The notes below the pieces were generated by a model that was not told the origin of the DNA, searched no databases, and saw only the letters and a program-made list of their open reading frames with translations. From assembly GCF_000194155.1 (NCBI RefSeq), contig NZ_GL877879.1:1145140-1209139 (forward strand): a stretch of 64,000 nucleotides of DNA, given 5' to 3'. Source of the stretch: Saccharopolyspora spinosa NRRL 18395. GTDB taxonomy: Bacteria > Actinomycetota > Actinomycetes > Mycobacteriales > Pseudonocardiaceae. A program made the translations under genes and the position numbers. Below are positions 17,644-27,180 of the stretch, piece by piece; positions within the stretch are counted from its first letter, which is position 1, and each line of letters starts with the position of its first letter.

Positions 17644-17981
17644 GGGTGCCCCCTCGGCTCGAAATTCGGTGGATCAACCGCGTCGACCGCCGGATCCTCG
17701 ACGTGGCGGGCGGCTTGCTCGTCGATCTCGCGATAGGTCTGGGCGGCTTTGATGAGTTTGCCGCCCATCGAGCGGCAGCGATCTCCCAAGGCGTCCAGGC
17801 CGACGCTCCACTTGCCGCAAAACTCGCTCATGCCCGCGTGAACAGCGCCGTGGCCATACAGCTCGGCCCCGCCAGCGAGATCCTTGAGCTCTTGGTTGTC
17901 TTGATCCTCAACGATCTCGTGCATCCGCTGCGCGGCAGCCTCGAGCACGTCGATCTCGACGTGGAACCCTTTCCCGTCCAC
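17640..17981 (-). CDS. WXG100/ESX-like small helical protein
   Basis: 113 aa, mostly helical, with VEIDVLEAAAQRMHEIVEDQ at the start, a turn near SEFCGKWSVGLD where a WxG would sit, and a C-terminal helix LIKAAQTYREIDEQAARH. Size and position directly before a polymorphic toxin fit an ESX secretion partner or targeting factor. The stop overlaps the toxin start (ATGA), implying coupled translation and equimolar production. Confidence 0.7.
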   Translation of the reverse strand: MDGKGFHVEIDVLEAAAQRMHEIVEDQDNQELKDLAGGAELYGHGAVHAGMSEFCGKWSVGLDALGDRCRSMGGKLIKAAQTYREIDEQAARHVEDPAVDAVDPPNFEPRGHP

Positions 17982-18009
17982 AGCACAATTCCCCAGTCCG
18001 CTTGAGTCC

Positions 18010-18539
18010 TCAGTTGCCGCCGTGAACGTAGCCGGTTCGGCCTGCCGGGTTCGCCGCCTTCTCGCCCACCCGCGCTGATCCTCGGCGCTGTGCGACGCGC
18101 GCCCATGCCTGGTCGATCTGCTGGGCTGATGCCATGCGCGTCAGCACGGGGAAGCGATGCTCATCGGCGGGGTCGAGCATGACACCGACCCCCTCGGGTA
18201 CGAGGTCAAGAAAGTCCGCTCCCGTGGTGGCCAGGTAGTCGCATTCCCCCGCGTGGGCGGCCAGCCGTTCCCACTGCGAGAACACCACCGTCCACCGGCC
18301 CGGTTCGCGACACCGGTCACGAACACACCCGGTCGCGGTGTGCGCTGGGCATACACGACGGCCTCGTCGAATGCCGCGTAAACCTCCTGCACCGAGCGTC
18401 GACCTGCGTAAGCCTCGCGCGCGAGCCGCACCAACTCGGACTCCTCCAGCGAGTGATCTGTCAGCAGCGCAGTCTCCCCGGTAGCGTCGGCGCGCACGTC
18501 CGCCGCAGCAGACCTCGCGGCCGGATGGCCGTTGCTCAC
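18010..18539 (-). pseudogene. SseB-like (T3SS SseB N-terminal domain family) protein, frameshifted
   Basis: The first half (LEESELVRLAREAYAGRRSV, then FDEAVVYAQRTPRPGVF) lies in one frame. After GVANRAGG at about 18290 the family-like sequence continues one base over (RWTVVFSQWERLAAHAG..., DLVPEGVGVMLDPADEHRFP). SseB-domain proteins commonly sit beside ESX toxin genes in actinomycetes; their role is not settled. The likely start is a GTG at 18539 behind GAGGAGG. A one-base deletion in a G/C-rich stretch would explain the shift, so sequencing error is a real possibility. Confidence 0.6.
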
Positions 18540-18814
18540 CACCACGCACCTCCTCGTGATCATGCGCACGGCCATATTAAGAGAGCGATTGTGGGGCTTC
18601 AGCCACTCCCCACGGGTTCACCCTTTCAGCCCAACTCGTCCTCACCTCACCGAAGCAAGAGCAACTCGCGTTTGCTAGCGCGGCCTCTGCATCGATACGG
18701 ACCCAGTGATCGGCGCCGTAGCAGTAGTAGGGGTGCCAGTTCGCTTGATCGCCGGAACTTCCCAACTCCTGCAGCCCCCTGAACCGCGCCGCGCACGGCG
18801 CGAGCTAGGACTGA

Positions 18815-19180
18815 TCACTGGCACACCGCTGTTGACACGCTCGCACGGCCAACACCCTGCTGTTGGGCTTCGCCAGGATCGGTGAACAGAATCACCGGTG
18901 TGCCGTGCGGCGCTTGCCGCACAGCCTGGTCGTGCTCCGCGGTGGCTTGGCGGGTGGCGGCTTGCCCTTCGTTCCACAGCCGGATCGCCTCGGCTACCTG
19001 ACTCTGCGCCCACATCAACGTGAAGATGTAGCCGTCCAGTGCCTTGCTCGCCGTGCGGAAGCAGTCTCCGGCCTCCAGCCAACTTCTTCGGCTCCCCGTC
19101 GAACATGTACCGGAACTGATCGGCGGCTTCACCTAATGGTGGTGTCGATGCGCTGGAGGCCTGCTCCGGCCTCGCGTCAT
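18815..19180 (-). pseudogene. Remnant of a second ESX polymorphic toxin
   Basis: Residues such as DGYIFTLMWAQSQVAEAIRL followed by WNEGQAATRQATAEHDQAV and ILFTDPGEAQQQ parallel the export module of the toxin at 16342-17643 (AQGQAGEAIHLWNEG..., VFSDPGEAKRQAARD). Several frames are needed, and no C-terminal toxin domain remains. A degenerate paralogue pressed against the 3' end of jetD. Confidence 0.6.
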
Positions 19181-19182
19181 GA

Positions 19183-20481
19183 TCAGGCGTTCTTGGGAAG
19201 CTCAAACGGGTCATCCGGGTCGGGGCCGAGGAGGCGGTCGAGGACGACGGGGTGTTCTTGGAAGACGACCCAGCGCGGTCGGTCTGCGCTGGCGATACTC
19301 TGCGGGTCTGTTGTGGACGGTGTCTCCGGTGGCAGGGGTACGAGAGACGGTCCGTTGAGCTCTGGCACGGCTGGTGGTTGGTTCGTAAGCGGGCCTGAGT
19401 GCGTGGCTGTGTGCAGGGTTTCAGCATCCATGTGCCAAGGTTGTGCGCCGTACCGGTTTCGTACGGTGTCGGCGATGGTGATTCCTGCGTGATCGAGATC
19501 GCCTGAGTAGCGCATCATGACCTGTTGGTCGCGAGCAAGTCCGAGGAGAACGTGGTCGACCGCGGTCAGGGTTCCGGCAGTGCACACAATCGGACACATG
19601 ACGCCCCGGGTAAATGCCTCTTCAACAACGGAGGTGTTTTCGACGACGAGCCAGGCAGCAGTGCTGAACGTCGGCGGATAGGCGATAAGGTCATGCAGCG
19701 TCACATGAACGGGGCGGCGGTCGATCTGGGCCAGCCGTAGTGCTCGATCGGTGGGCCCGTTACCGGTCGCGTTGATGTTGAAGGTGAGCACGGTTTGGGA
19801 CAGGCGATCGGCGATCACTCCGACCCGTGCCAGTGCGGCTCGGTCGGCCGCTGGTGTGTCAGGCAGCGGCACTTCGAGCAGGTCTGCAGCGAGCAGGACG
19901 AGTTTCGCGCCGTTTCTGGTGTCGTCGAGGTCGAAGTAATGAGGGTTGCCGGCGCACGCGAGTGACAGGCGCGCGAGTGGGACAGGACGCGGCAGAGGAA
20001 GCAGGTGTCGAGCGCGCCCCAAGGCGTCGATCAATTTGCGAAGTTCGTCGGCTTTGTCATCGCTGACGCCGGCCGCTCGAAGCCGGGCGAGCAGGCGTGG
20101 GGTATCGGCGAGCAACGCCGTCGCGTGCGCCCAGATATCGTCGCGGAGTAGGGCTGCGTTGCGACGTTGACCGGCGAGATCTGGATAGCCGCCGGTAGCT
20201 TGCTTGACGAGAAGCGGCAGATCGTGGGGAGTCACCCGCAGTGCCTGCAGAAGTGCTGGTACTGGAACGATGGTCCTATTGTCCCGGGTATGCAGCCGTA
20301 TCTTGCGACGGCGGGCTTTCTGCGTGGTATGGGTAAGCCAGCTGATCAGCATAGCCCGCCCGGCGCGGGACAACCTAGGCGTGACCTGCTGGATGCATGC
20401 TGGGTCGTGGCCTTGGGCAAGGCGTTCTGCGATCGCTTTCCACAGTGGCGCGATATCTGGGTCGGTAAGATCGTCGGACAT
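19183..20481 (-). CDS. jetD: Wadjet type II JetD (TIGR02679/DUF2399), Toprim nuclease
   Basis: 432 aa from the ATG at 20481, which overlaps the jetC stop as ATGA; the frame stays open further upstream but that part overlaps jetC. The C-terminal Toprim-like block shows AAWLVVENTSVVEEA and MMRYSGDLDHAGITIA, giving the acidic E and D-x-D residues. JetD is the subunit that cleaves circular plasmid DNA after extrusion by the JetABC complex. It is the last gene of the minus-strand jetABCD operon. A ~55-residue proline-rich tail after HMDAETLH is poorly conserved-looking. Confidence 0.85.
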   Translation of the reverse strand: MSDDLTDPDIAPLWKAIAERLAQGHDPACIQQVTPRLSRAGRAMLISWLTHTTQKARRRKIRLHTRDNRTIVPVPALLQALRVTPHDLPLLVKQATGGYPDLAGQRRNAALLRDDIWAHATALLADTPRLLARLRAAGVSDDKADELRKLIDALGRARHLLPLPRPVPLARLSLACAGNPHYFDLDDTRNGAKLVLLAADLLEVPLPDTPAADRAALARVGVIADRLSQTVLTFNINATGNGPTDRALRLAQIDRRPVHVTLHDLIAYPPTFSTAAWLVVENTSVVEEAFTRGVMCPIVCTAGTLTAVDHVLLGLARDQQVMMRYSGDLDHAGITIADTVRNRYGAQPWHMDAETLHTATHSGPLTNQPPAVPELNGPSLVPLPPETPSTTDPQSIASADRPRWVVFQEHPVVLDRLLGPDPDDPFELPKNA

Positions 20482-23400
20482 CAGATTTCTCCGGCGGGCC
20501 CGTCGAAGGGGTGGGGCGGTGGAGCATCTGGCGGCGGCGTACTGCTGCCGGAGTGGTGGGAGTGGTGTCCACCACCGACGGCGATGCGGGCCGTGACGGG
20601 TGTTCCTGCGCCTCGCCAGATACACGGGATGCTGTAGCGCAGCCCGTCTCCCCGTTTGCTGATCTTGTGGAGTCCTGCTGATCCCGTTTCGGCCACCAGA
20701 AGCGGACGCATAGAGGGCAGGGTTGCGAGGACGTCGAAGTCCCAGGCTCGCAGGAGCGCGATGACTTTGCGGAGGTTGGGTGGGTCGAAGGTCGCATCGA
20801 GTTCGTCGATGAAGATCATGTGTGGGCCTTGGTAGCCCTCGATGGAGTAGAAGGCGCGGATGGCGGCGAGCATGGGCAACATGGTTGCCAGCCGCTTTTC
20901 TCCAGCAGAGAGGGCATCCAGAGGGTTGTGCCGTGGTGTGACGGTACGGAACACCTCGCCTGCGTCGTGGGGGCCGGCGAACTCAGCGTGGGTCAGACGA
21001 ATTTCCCACTCGTACCAGTTTCGGTAGTCGAAGACCTCCTGGACTCGCGCAGTCCAGGAGGGCTCCTGGCTGCCTTCGTCGAGCTTCCGGATGAAGAAGT
21101 CATACATCCGATCGAAGGCGCCCTCGAGGTCTGGCTTGCGGATGAGGGAGATGGCTTCGTGGGCGGCTGGATCCTCACGGGGTTTCCAGGCGAGCTTGAT
21201 GCCGACGCGGGCGACGCCGGTGCGCACCGTGCTCAGTGTTGTCTGGATGTCCTCGACGATCTGCTCGGCGAGGGCGATCTTGAGGTTGATGTGCTTACGC
21301 AGGTCGGTAAACACCGTGCCTTTGATCTCGGTGTGGACTTGTTCGTTGAAGTCCGTTTGCAGCGTCTGAATTGATCGGTTGAGGTCTTCGAGGACTGTGC
21401 GCAGTGATTGGGTGCTGGTGTCGCTGGGCGCGAGGTCTGCAGCGGCCTGGCTTTGCTCGGTCAAGGTGACCCGCTTCCATGCCGCCTGGGGTACGTCCTC
21501 CAACTCGATGTGCCGGCCGAACTGGAAAAGGCGGTCGCGCACGTTGCGGACGCGGGTGTCCAGTTCCCGCAAGACGTGGTCTGCCGCGCTCTGCGCACGT
21601 GGGACGCACTCGTCCCAGTCGACATCATGGAGGTTGCGGAGCTGGATGATCCGGTGAGCGGTGTCCAATCCGGACTCGAGATGCGGTGGCCGCCGTAGCG
21701 TTTCTGCGCCGGTGATTTCCACAGCTAAGTGATGATCGAAGACCTCCTGCAGCGCCGTGAGCGAATCGGCTCGGGTCCGAACTGCTTGGTCACGGCGCTG
21801 TTGGACTCCGGCCAGTTGAGTGGTGATCCGTGTGGCCTCGATGTCCGCGCGGTGTGCTGTAGCCCGTTGCGCGTCGAGGTCGGTAGAGACCTCGGTGCCT
21901 TCTCTGCGGCGTTGTCCAAGTTCGTCTACGAGTGCTTGGTAGGAACGTCCGTGTTGTCGCAATTCCTCGGTGTATCGGTGCCGGGCGGTTTGCGCATCGT
22001 CACGAGTACGCGTTGCCCAGCTTCGAGCTTGTTGGGCGCGGTGTTGTGCTTCATCGGCGGCGCGTCGGTGATGTGCGGCAGTGTCAATGAGCAGGTGTGT
22101 CCGGGTCGCGGCGTGCGCCCAGTCGGCCACGCAGTCTCGCAGGGCCGAGACCTGGTGGCGGTAGTGAGAAAGCTCCGCTGAATCGGTGGGGAGCATCCTC
22201 CCGTCCGGAGTTCGTACGGTCTTGTTCAACCGTTCTAGGGCGCCCCGGACAGCAGCTTCATCTCGTTGTGCCTGTGTTGCCAGTGATGCCACGGCGTCGG
22301 CTGCGTTCTCAGCGGTGTGCGTGGCTTCCTGGGCACGCTCGCGGGTCTGTCGAACGACAGCGAGATCGGGTAGCTCGTGATACTCAGCGCGCGCCTCGGT
22401 CGCAGCTTGCTGTGCGTCGGCGGCAGCGGCCACGGCGGCATTCCGGCGCTGTTCCAGTTCGTTGGCACGTTGCGCGTTGTCGCACGCGTGGTGGGCTGCT
22501 GCGGTGGCCGCCCGGCTGGTGGAGGCTGCCTGCGCTACCAGGTCGGGAAGGTCGGTGCAGATCCCGATCGCGCTGTGGACGGCATCCGATTCAGGCGGGA
22601 GGAAGGCATCCGCGTACGCGTCGCGGGCCAGCGAGTGGGCTTCGTGCGCACTGGCAGTGGTGTGCTCGGCGAGAGTCTGAGCCGCTCGGACCTCCTCTCG
22701 CAGTCGGTGGGCGGTGACTCGACGTTCGGTGGCCTCGTGTCGGTGCTGGAGTAGCAGCGTGGAATCGGGCAGGCTCGCAGCTTCCTGCTGAGCACGATCC
22801 AGGGCGTCCTGGGTCTGCTGGGCCCGGTTGGCTGCCTCGGTTCGGGCTGCTTCCACCTGGTCACGCTGGGCGCTGAGCTGCGCGAGTTGTTGCTGGCGGG
22901 TGCGTTCCCGAGCAGTCGGGCCGATGTGTCGTGGCGTCCAGCCTTCTGGCCTGGATGCCTTGAGCAGCCCGGAACGCATCGTCCCGCCCAATTCGAAGAC
23001 CACGGGTGCTTCCCAGTCATCGACGCTGTCGGCGACGCGGATCGAGGCGAGCAGGGCGTGGACTTGCGGGGCCGGGATGGCGCTGCGCGGGTCCGGCACG
23101 AGCAGGTTCGCCAGAGTCGGGCCGGACAGTGGTTCACCCGGGACAAGGTGTAGATCACCGTCGGTGAGCTGTCCATCGCTGGAGACCCACGCATCGAGCA
23201 GGCCGGCGGTAAGTAAGGCTCCCTCGAGCTTTCCAGCCTGGTCGGGCGGCAGTCCCTCGGCGAAGTCGACGAGAGCCCACAGGGGCGCGCCGGGTCGATT
23301 CGTCCGATCAGCGCGCCATGACGGGCTCTCGGGAGCGGGATCGCCCTGTTCAACCTCGGTGACCTTCGCGTCCAGCCGGCGGCATTGGGCGGCGAGTTCA

Positions 23401-25868
23401 GCGGCTTCGGTTTCCGCGGCGGTCCGTGCGGCGGTCAGGGTAATCGCAGCCTGGCGGTGGGCAGTAGCGACACCCACAATCAGGCTGTTCGGATCCGCCT
23501 GGCATGGATCGTCCAGTATGGACAGTGGTAGCTGGGTGGAGTCGACGACCTGCAGGTCGTCGATCCAGGTGCGGACGTCGTGAGCCCAGGTGTCGGCGGC
23601 TGTGGTCGCTTTGTGGTCGGCGGTTGTGGCAGCTCGCTCTGCTTGCGCTGCCTTCCGCTCTGCTTCCTCGGCCCTCGCCTGGTCTCGATTCGCCTGGGCC
23701 TGAACGCGTTCCCACTCCTCGAGCAGCCTGGCAGCGTGCTGCAGTGCGCGGCGACGTTCGAATAGCTGTGTGCGCGCGTTGGTTTCGGCGTTACTGATGT
23801 CCTCGATGACGGCATTGAGCTGGTCGGGGTCGTAGTCGATCGCGTGCTCGGCGACCTTGCGCGCGACGGCGATGAGATCGGCCAGCGATGGCGGGGCTTC
23901 CGGCAGTTGTGCAGCGAGGCCGGCGAGGGGCTCGGCCGCGCTGCCAGCGGAGCGGGCAGTGTCGGCGGCGTTGGTCCGGGCTTGGTCGGCTTCGGTGCGG
24001 GCGTAGGTTGCCGCGTCGGTGGCGACGGCCGCTCGCGACTCAGCGCCGGGGACATCCAGTGCCTGGAGTGTGTGGTCCAGAGCGTCGCGTGCCCAGTGCT
24101 CGATCGCGTCGATGCCCAACGGCTGCGAGGTAAGTAGTTTCACGGGTGGCGCTGGCAGGTGCCGGAACCCGGCGACGATGGTGGACAGCTGGTCGAGCAG
24201 ATCTTGCTCGGCTGTGCGGCATTGCTCGGCAGCTTGTGTTGCCTCCGTTTCGGCGTCATCGGCAGTGTTTTGGGCCTCGGTGAGGCGGCCCTGCGTGGCC
24301 TCACGCGCGTCGCGTGCGGAACGGAGGTCGGAAATCGCCAGGTTGATGGCCTCGACTGCCCTCGCTCGTTCATCGGCCCACTCGTGGAAGGCGTGCTTGG
24401 CTTCAGCGACACGGTCATCGAGGTCCGCGGGCGGCACCGTCGGCTCTTCTTCCACAAGTGGCCCAGACACGGTGGCCAACTGGTGATGGAATGCCGCTGC
24501 ATGGAGTTCGTCGGCGTCGCGGTGGATCTGATCGAGTAGCGAGCGGAGATGGGCGGCAGCGGCAGTGGCCAAGCTGTAGTGTTCGCCGGCGGCCTCGCTG
24601 GTTGCGCGGGCGGTGTGTTCGGCCTCTGTCGCTTGCTCCTCGGCGTGCTCGGCGATGGTCTCCAGATGGTCGGCGGTGCGCTCCAGGTGATCAAGCCCGG
24701 CGCCAGGGTGCTCGCTCAGGTTGGACCGCAGCGACTCGATGGTCTGATTGAGGTTCTCGATTCGGCGGGTCAGTTCTTGAGTCGTGGTTTCCGCTTCCTG
24801 CTTGATGCGCTCTTGGTCGGCCTGCTGTCTGTGAAGATCTTTCTCCTCACGTGCAATCCGCTCGCATTGGTCGTTGTTCTGGAGCAGTCGGGCGGAGATC
24901 AGCGCAGCGACTGCGCCCGCGTAGCGGCTATAGGCAGCGGCCACATGAGCGAGGGTCTCTTGCTGCTTGCGGGCATGCTGGAGGCGCCGGTCCAGTTGCT
25001 CGGCCTTCGTCAGCGCGTCGGCAAGGCGCTGTACCCGTGCGCCATCCAGGGCCGGCAGCGCGGAGGTCAGCGATGCGCGCATGTCGTCGGGGTTGATCTT
25101 GTCGTTGACGCTCACGCGGCGCAGTGCACGCAGCACGGTGGTCAGCGCGTTGAGCTGGTCGGGATCAAGGGGCTGATACAGCGTGCCACGGACCGCTTCT
25201 TCGAACTCGTCTTCACCGGTCACGACGGCCAGATGCTTCGATGCCACGCGCACCAAGCGTTCGTTCGAGGTGAACAACCGGCCCTCGTGTTCAGCCAGTT
25301 GCTGGGCGAGGTCCTCAAGATCAACGGGTGTGCCGTCGCGAACGAGGGCGAGGTTCTCGCCCACGCGCGCGGGGGCCAAAAACCACGCCCGTTCGACAAC
25401 CTTGCGGTCGCTGCCACGGTTACGCAGCCACAACCCGACGGTCAGCCATCGGGTTGTGCGCTCCTGGGTGCTCGAGTCGACATCGGTGCGTCCTAGCTCT
25501 TTCCACCACAATCCGGTTTTGGGTGGTCCGGACTCCCAGTTGACGTGGCGGTCGCTCAGCGTGCCTGCTGCCCGTTCGCCCACCGATAGGCCTCGTCGGC
25601 TGACGTCGCCGTCGATCAGCGTGGGGCACCACGTTGTCCCCGTTAACGACTTGCCGGAGCCGTTTTCGCCGACTAGCGCCAGCCACCCGTCCTGGAAGAG
25701 AAACTGCTCGTCGGACCACAGCCACGAGTTGACGACGCCGGCCCGGGTCGGTTGCCAGCGGCCTTCAACTCCGGGACGAGGGTCGACGAGGAGCACGCCC
25801 TTGCTGCCGTTGAGCCGCCCCACAAAGGACGTCAGGTCAAGATTCGGCTCTGTGTGCTCAGCCATCAC
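20481..25868 (-). CDS. jetC: Wadjet type II JetC (TIGR02680), SMC-like ATPase, unusually long
   Basis: 1795 aa. The N-terminal ATPase half has Walker A GENGSGKS (67-74). About 1,300 residues of charged, alanine-rich coiled coil follow, broken by a hinge-like segment (near GAPLWALVDFAEGLPPDQAG). The C-terminal half has the signature LSAGEKR and Walker B MIFIDELDATFD at about 1655-1700. JetC is the SMC-type motor that extrudes DNA loops and recognises small circles. From memory, family members are nearer 1,350 aa, so the arms here seem extended by several hundred residues. The end is histidine- and proline-rich. Start at 25868 or 25865; it overlaps jetB by about 11 bp. Confidence 0.88.
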   Translation of the reverse strand: MMAEHTEPNLDLTSFVGRLNGSKGVLLVDPRPGVEGRWQPTRAGVVNSWLWSDEQFLFQDGWLALVGENGSGKSLTGTTWCPTLIDGDVSRRGLSVGERAAGTLSDRHVNWESGPPKTGLWWKELGRTDVDSSTQERTTRWLTVGLWLRNRGSDRKVVERAWFLAPARVGENLALVRDGTPVDLEDLAQQLAEHEGRLFTSNERLVRVASKHLAVVTGEDEFEEAVRGTLYQPLDPDQLNALTTVLRALRRVSVNDKINPDDMRASLTSALPALDGARVQRLADALTKAEQLDRRLQHARKQQETLAHVAAAYSRYAGAVAALISARLLQNNDQCERIAREEKDLHRQQADQERIKQEAETTTQELTRRIENLNQTIESLRSNLSEHPGAGLDHLERTADHLETIAEHAEEQATEAEHTARATSEAAGEHYSLATAAAAHLRSLLDQIHRDADELHAAAFHHQLATVSGPLVEEEPTVPPADLDDRVAEAKHAFHEWADERARAVEAINLAISDLRSARDAREATQGRLTEAQNTADDAETEATQAAEQCRTAEQDLLDQLSTIVAGFRHLPAPPVKLLTSQPLGIDAIEHWARDALDHTLQALDVPGAESRAAVATDAATYARTEADQARTNAADTARSAGSAAEPLAGLAAQLPEAPPSLADLIAVARKVAEHAIDYDPDQLNAVIEDISNAETNARTQLFERRRALQHAARLLEEWERVQAQANRDQARAEEAERKAAQAERAATTADHKATTAADTWAHDVRTWIDDLQVVDSTQLPLSILDDPCQADPNSLIVGVATAHRQAAITLTAARTAAETEAAELAAQCRRLDAKVTEVEQGDPAPESPSWRADRTNRPGAPLWALVDFAEGLPPDQAGKLEGALLTAGLLDAWVSSDGQLTDGDLHLVPGEPLSGPTLANLLVPDPRSAIPAPQVHALLASIRVADSVDDWEAPVVFELGGTMRSGLLKASRPEGWTPRHIGPTARERTRQQQLAQLSAQRDQVEAARTEAANRAQQTQDALDRAQQEAASLPDSTLLLQHRHEATERRVTAHRLREEVRAAQTLAEHTTASAHEAHSLARDAYADAFLPPESDAVHSAIGICTDLPDLVAQAASTSRAATAAAHHACDNAQRANELEQRRNAAVAAAADAQQAATEARAEYHELPDLAVVRQTRERAQEATHTAENAADAVASLATQAQRDEAAVRGALERLNKTVRTPDGRMLPTDSAELSHYRHQVSALRDCVADWAHAATRTHLLIDTAAHHRRAADEAQHRAQQARSWATRTRDDAQTARHRYTEELRQHGRSYQALVDELGQRRREGTEVSTDLDAQRATAHRADIEATRITTQLAGVQQRRDQAVRTRADSLTALQEVFDHHLAVEITGAETLRRPPHLESGLDTAHRIIQLRNLHDVDWDECVPRAQSAADHVLRELDTRVRNVRDRLFQFGRHIELEDVPQAAWKRVTLTEQSQAAADLAPSDTSTQSLRTVLEDLNRSIQTLQTDFNEQVHTEIKGTVFTDLRKHINLKIALAEQIVEDIQTTLSTVRTGVARVGIKLAWKPREDPAAHEAISLIRKPDLEGAFDRMYDFFIRKLDEGSQEPSWTARVQEVFDYRNWYEWEIRLTHAEFAGPHDAGEVFRTVTPRHNPLDALSAGEKRLATMLPMLAAIRAFYSIEGYQGPHMIFIDELDATFDPPNLRKVIALLRAWDFDVLATLPSMRPLLVAETGSAGLHKISKRGDGLRYSIPCIWRGAGTPVTARIAVGGGHHSHHSGSSTPPPDAPPPHPFDGPAGEI

Positions 25869-27180
25869 AGCATCCTTTGCCGTTGCCCGGATTTTCGTCT
25901 GCCGGATCAGGGTCGCTGTGCGGGTCGATGATCCGGAGGACCCACACGCGCACTGCCGGAGTGGGGGTCACGACGTCCGGGGTCATCCCGCTCGGGTGCA
26001 CAACCCCGGCGTCGGTGAGGTGCTGGAGTGCTCGCTCCGCGAGTCGCTCGGCGCCGCGCGGGCTGCGGTACCGTCCCGCCCACCACGGGCGTCGATCGAG
26101 ATGCACCCGCATGAGAGCAGTCACCTGGGCCTTGGTGACCGCAGCAGTGGGATCACCGCGGCGCGCCAGCTCGCTGAGCAGCAGCATCGCGGCTTGCTGT
26201 TCCTGGGACCGCCCGTGTGGGAAGTCGAGATCGGTCGTGGCCCCTGCGGGGTCGGCGACGATCCACCAGTCCCGGCGGACGGTGCAGCACAAGCCCGCCG
26301 CCGCGGCGGCATCGAGGGCGTATCGACCTCCGGCCGTCGAGGCGAGATAGCCGCCAGCTTCGCCGTCGGTTTCCGGGTCAGTACCGGGATCGTCGAGCAC
26401 AGACCGGACGGCAACGTGACGGCGGCGCAGATCGTGCTGCCGGGTCGAGGCGTGCTCCGGCAGCGGCGCTTGGTCCGAGCACAACAGCGACACATGAGTG
26501 TCGGGCTGGTCGAGGTCAACCTCCAGCAGCCCCGGCGGGTGACAGGCCAGCAACGCGGCCAAGCGGTCCCGTCGCGCTGTGATCAGAAGGTCGGCGTGAT
26601 CATCCTGCTCTGCCACATCCAGCGGGCGATCCACGGCGGCCACCCGCCATCTCTCCAGCAGACGGAGCGCGTCGACGAGCGCGGTGCGGTGGGTGTTGGC
26701 CCGGGCGTGCTCGCGGCCAGCCGGTGCCACAGGTTGGAACCTCGGGAGTCGACTGGTGTCAGCCTCGGTGGCACAGCTCTGCACGATCTCGAGCTGGAGA
26801 TCGTTAAAGCCGGTCTCCGGGTGGCGCCACAGCTGCTCGCACACCAGGCACAGAAGTGTGAGCACCAGTGGTGACGCGGGCCGACGCGCGGACCTCTCCC
26901 GGCGAATCAGGCGCGGTGCCCTGTCCCGGGGCGGGTCGCGTCGTCGTTTGTAGAGCCGACACAGTCCATCAGCAGCGGAAGTTTCGACCTTCCACCCGGT
27001 GGCATCGCCAAACCAGCGGGTGACCTCTTCGCGGCGGTAGAGGGCGAGCCGGAACGTATCTGGATCACCCTCGATGGTCAACAGTGGCTCGCGCAGCAAC
27101 GATGCGATGACTTGGCCACCGTCGCCATCGACCTGCTGACCACGAACGTCGCCGCCAGCCACGTCCACGTCGTCCCACAT
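25858..27180 (-). CDS. jetB: Wadjet type II JetB (TIGR02678/DUF2398)
   Basis: A 440-aa kite/kleisin-associated subunit. Family hallmarks: VIASLLREPLLTIEGDPDTF near the N-terminus, VTRWFGDATGWKVETSAADG, then SPLVLTLLCLVCEQLW, and a tandem winged-helix C-terminal half with SQEQQAAMLLLSELARRG. It joins JetA and JetC in the DNA-loading complex. The gene starts directly at the jetA stop (both at 27180) and overlaps jetC, so all four jet genes are translationally coupled. Confidence 0.85.
   Translation of the reverse strand: MWDDVDVAGGDVRGQQVDGDGGQVIASLLREPLLTIEGDPDTFRLALYRREEVTRWFGDATGWKVETSAADGLCRLYKRRRDPPRDRAPRLIRRERSARRPASPLVLTLLCLVCEQLWRHPETGFNDLQLEIVQSCATEADTSRLPRFQPVAPAGREHARANTHRTALVDALRLLERWRVAAVDRPLDVAEQDDHADLLITARRDRLAALLACHPPGLLEVDLDQPDTHVSLLCSDQAPLPEHASTRQHDLRRRHVAVRSVLDDPGTDPETDGEAGGYLASTAGGRYALDAAAAAGLCCTVRRDWWIVADPAGATTDLDFPHGRSQEQQAAMLLLSELARRGDPTAAVTKAQVTALMRVHLDRRPWWAGRYRSPRGAERLAERALQHLTDAGVVHPSGMTPDVVTPTPAVRVWVLRIIDPHSDPDPADENPGNGKGCCDG

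Noticed and set aside
18577..18814. Minus-strand frame 18577-18765
   Set aside because: No similarity or start signal; treated as spacer beside the toxin remnant.
20482..20625. N-terminal extension of JetD
   Set aside because: It lies wholly inside jetC, and the ATGA overlap at 20481 is the normal coupling arrangement.
20481..25868. Many long plus-strand frames opposite jetC
   Set aside because: Mirror frames of a GC-rich, alanine-rich coding sequence.
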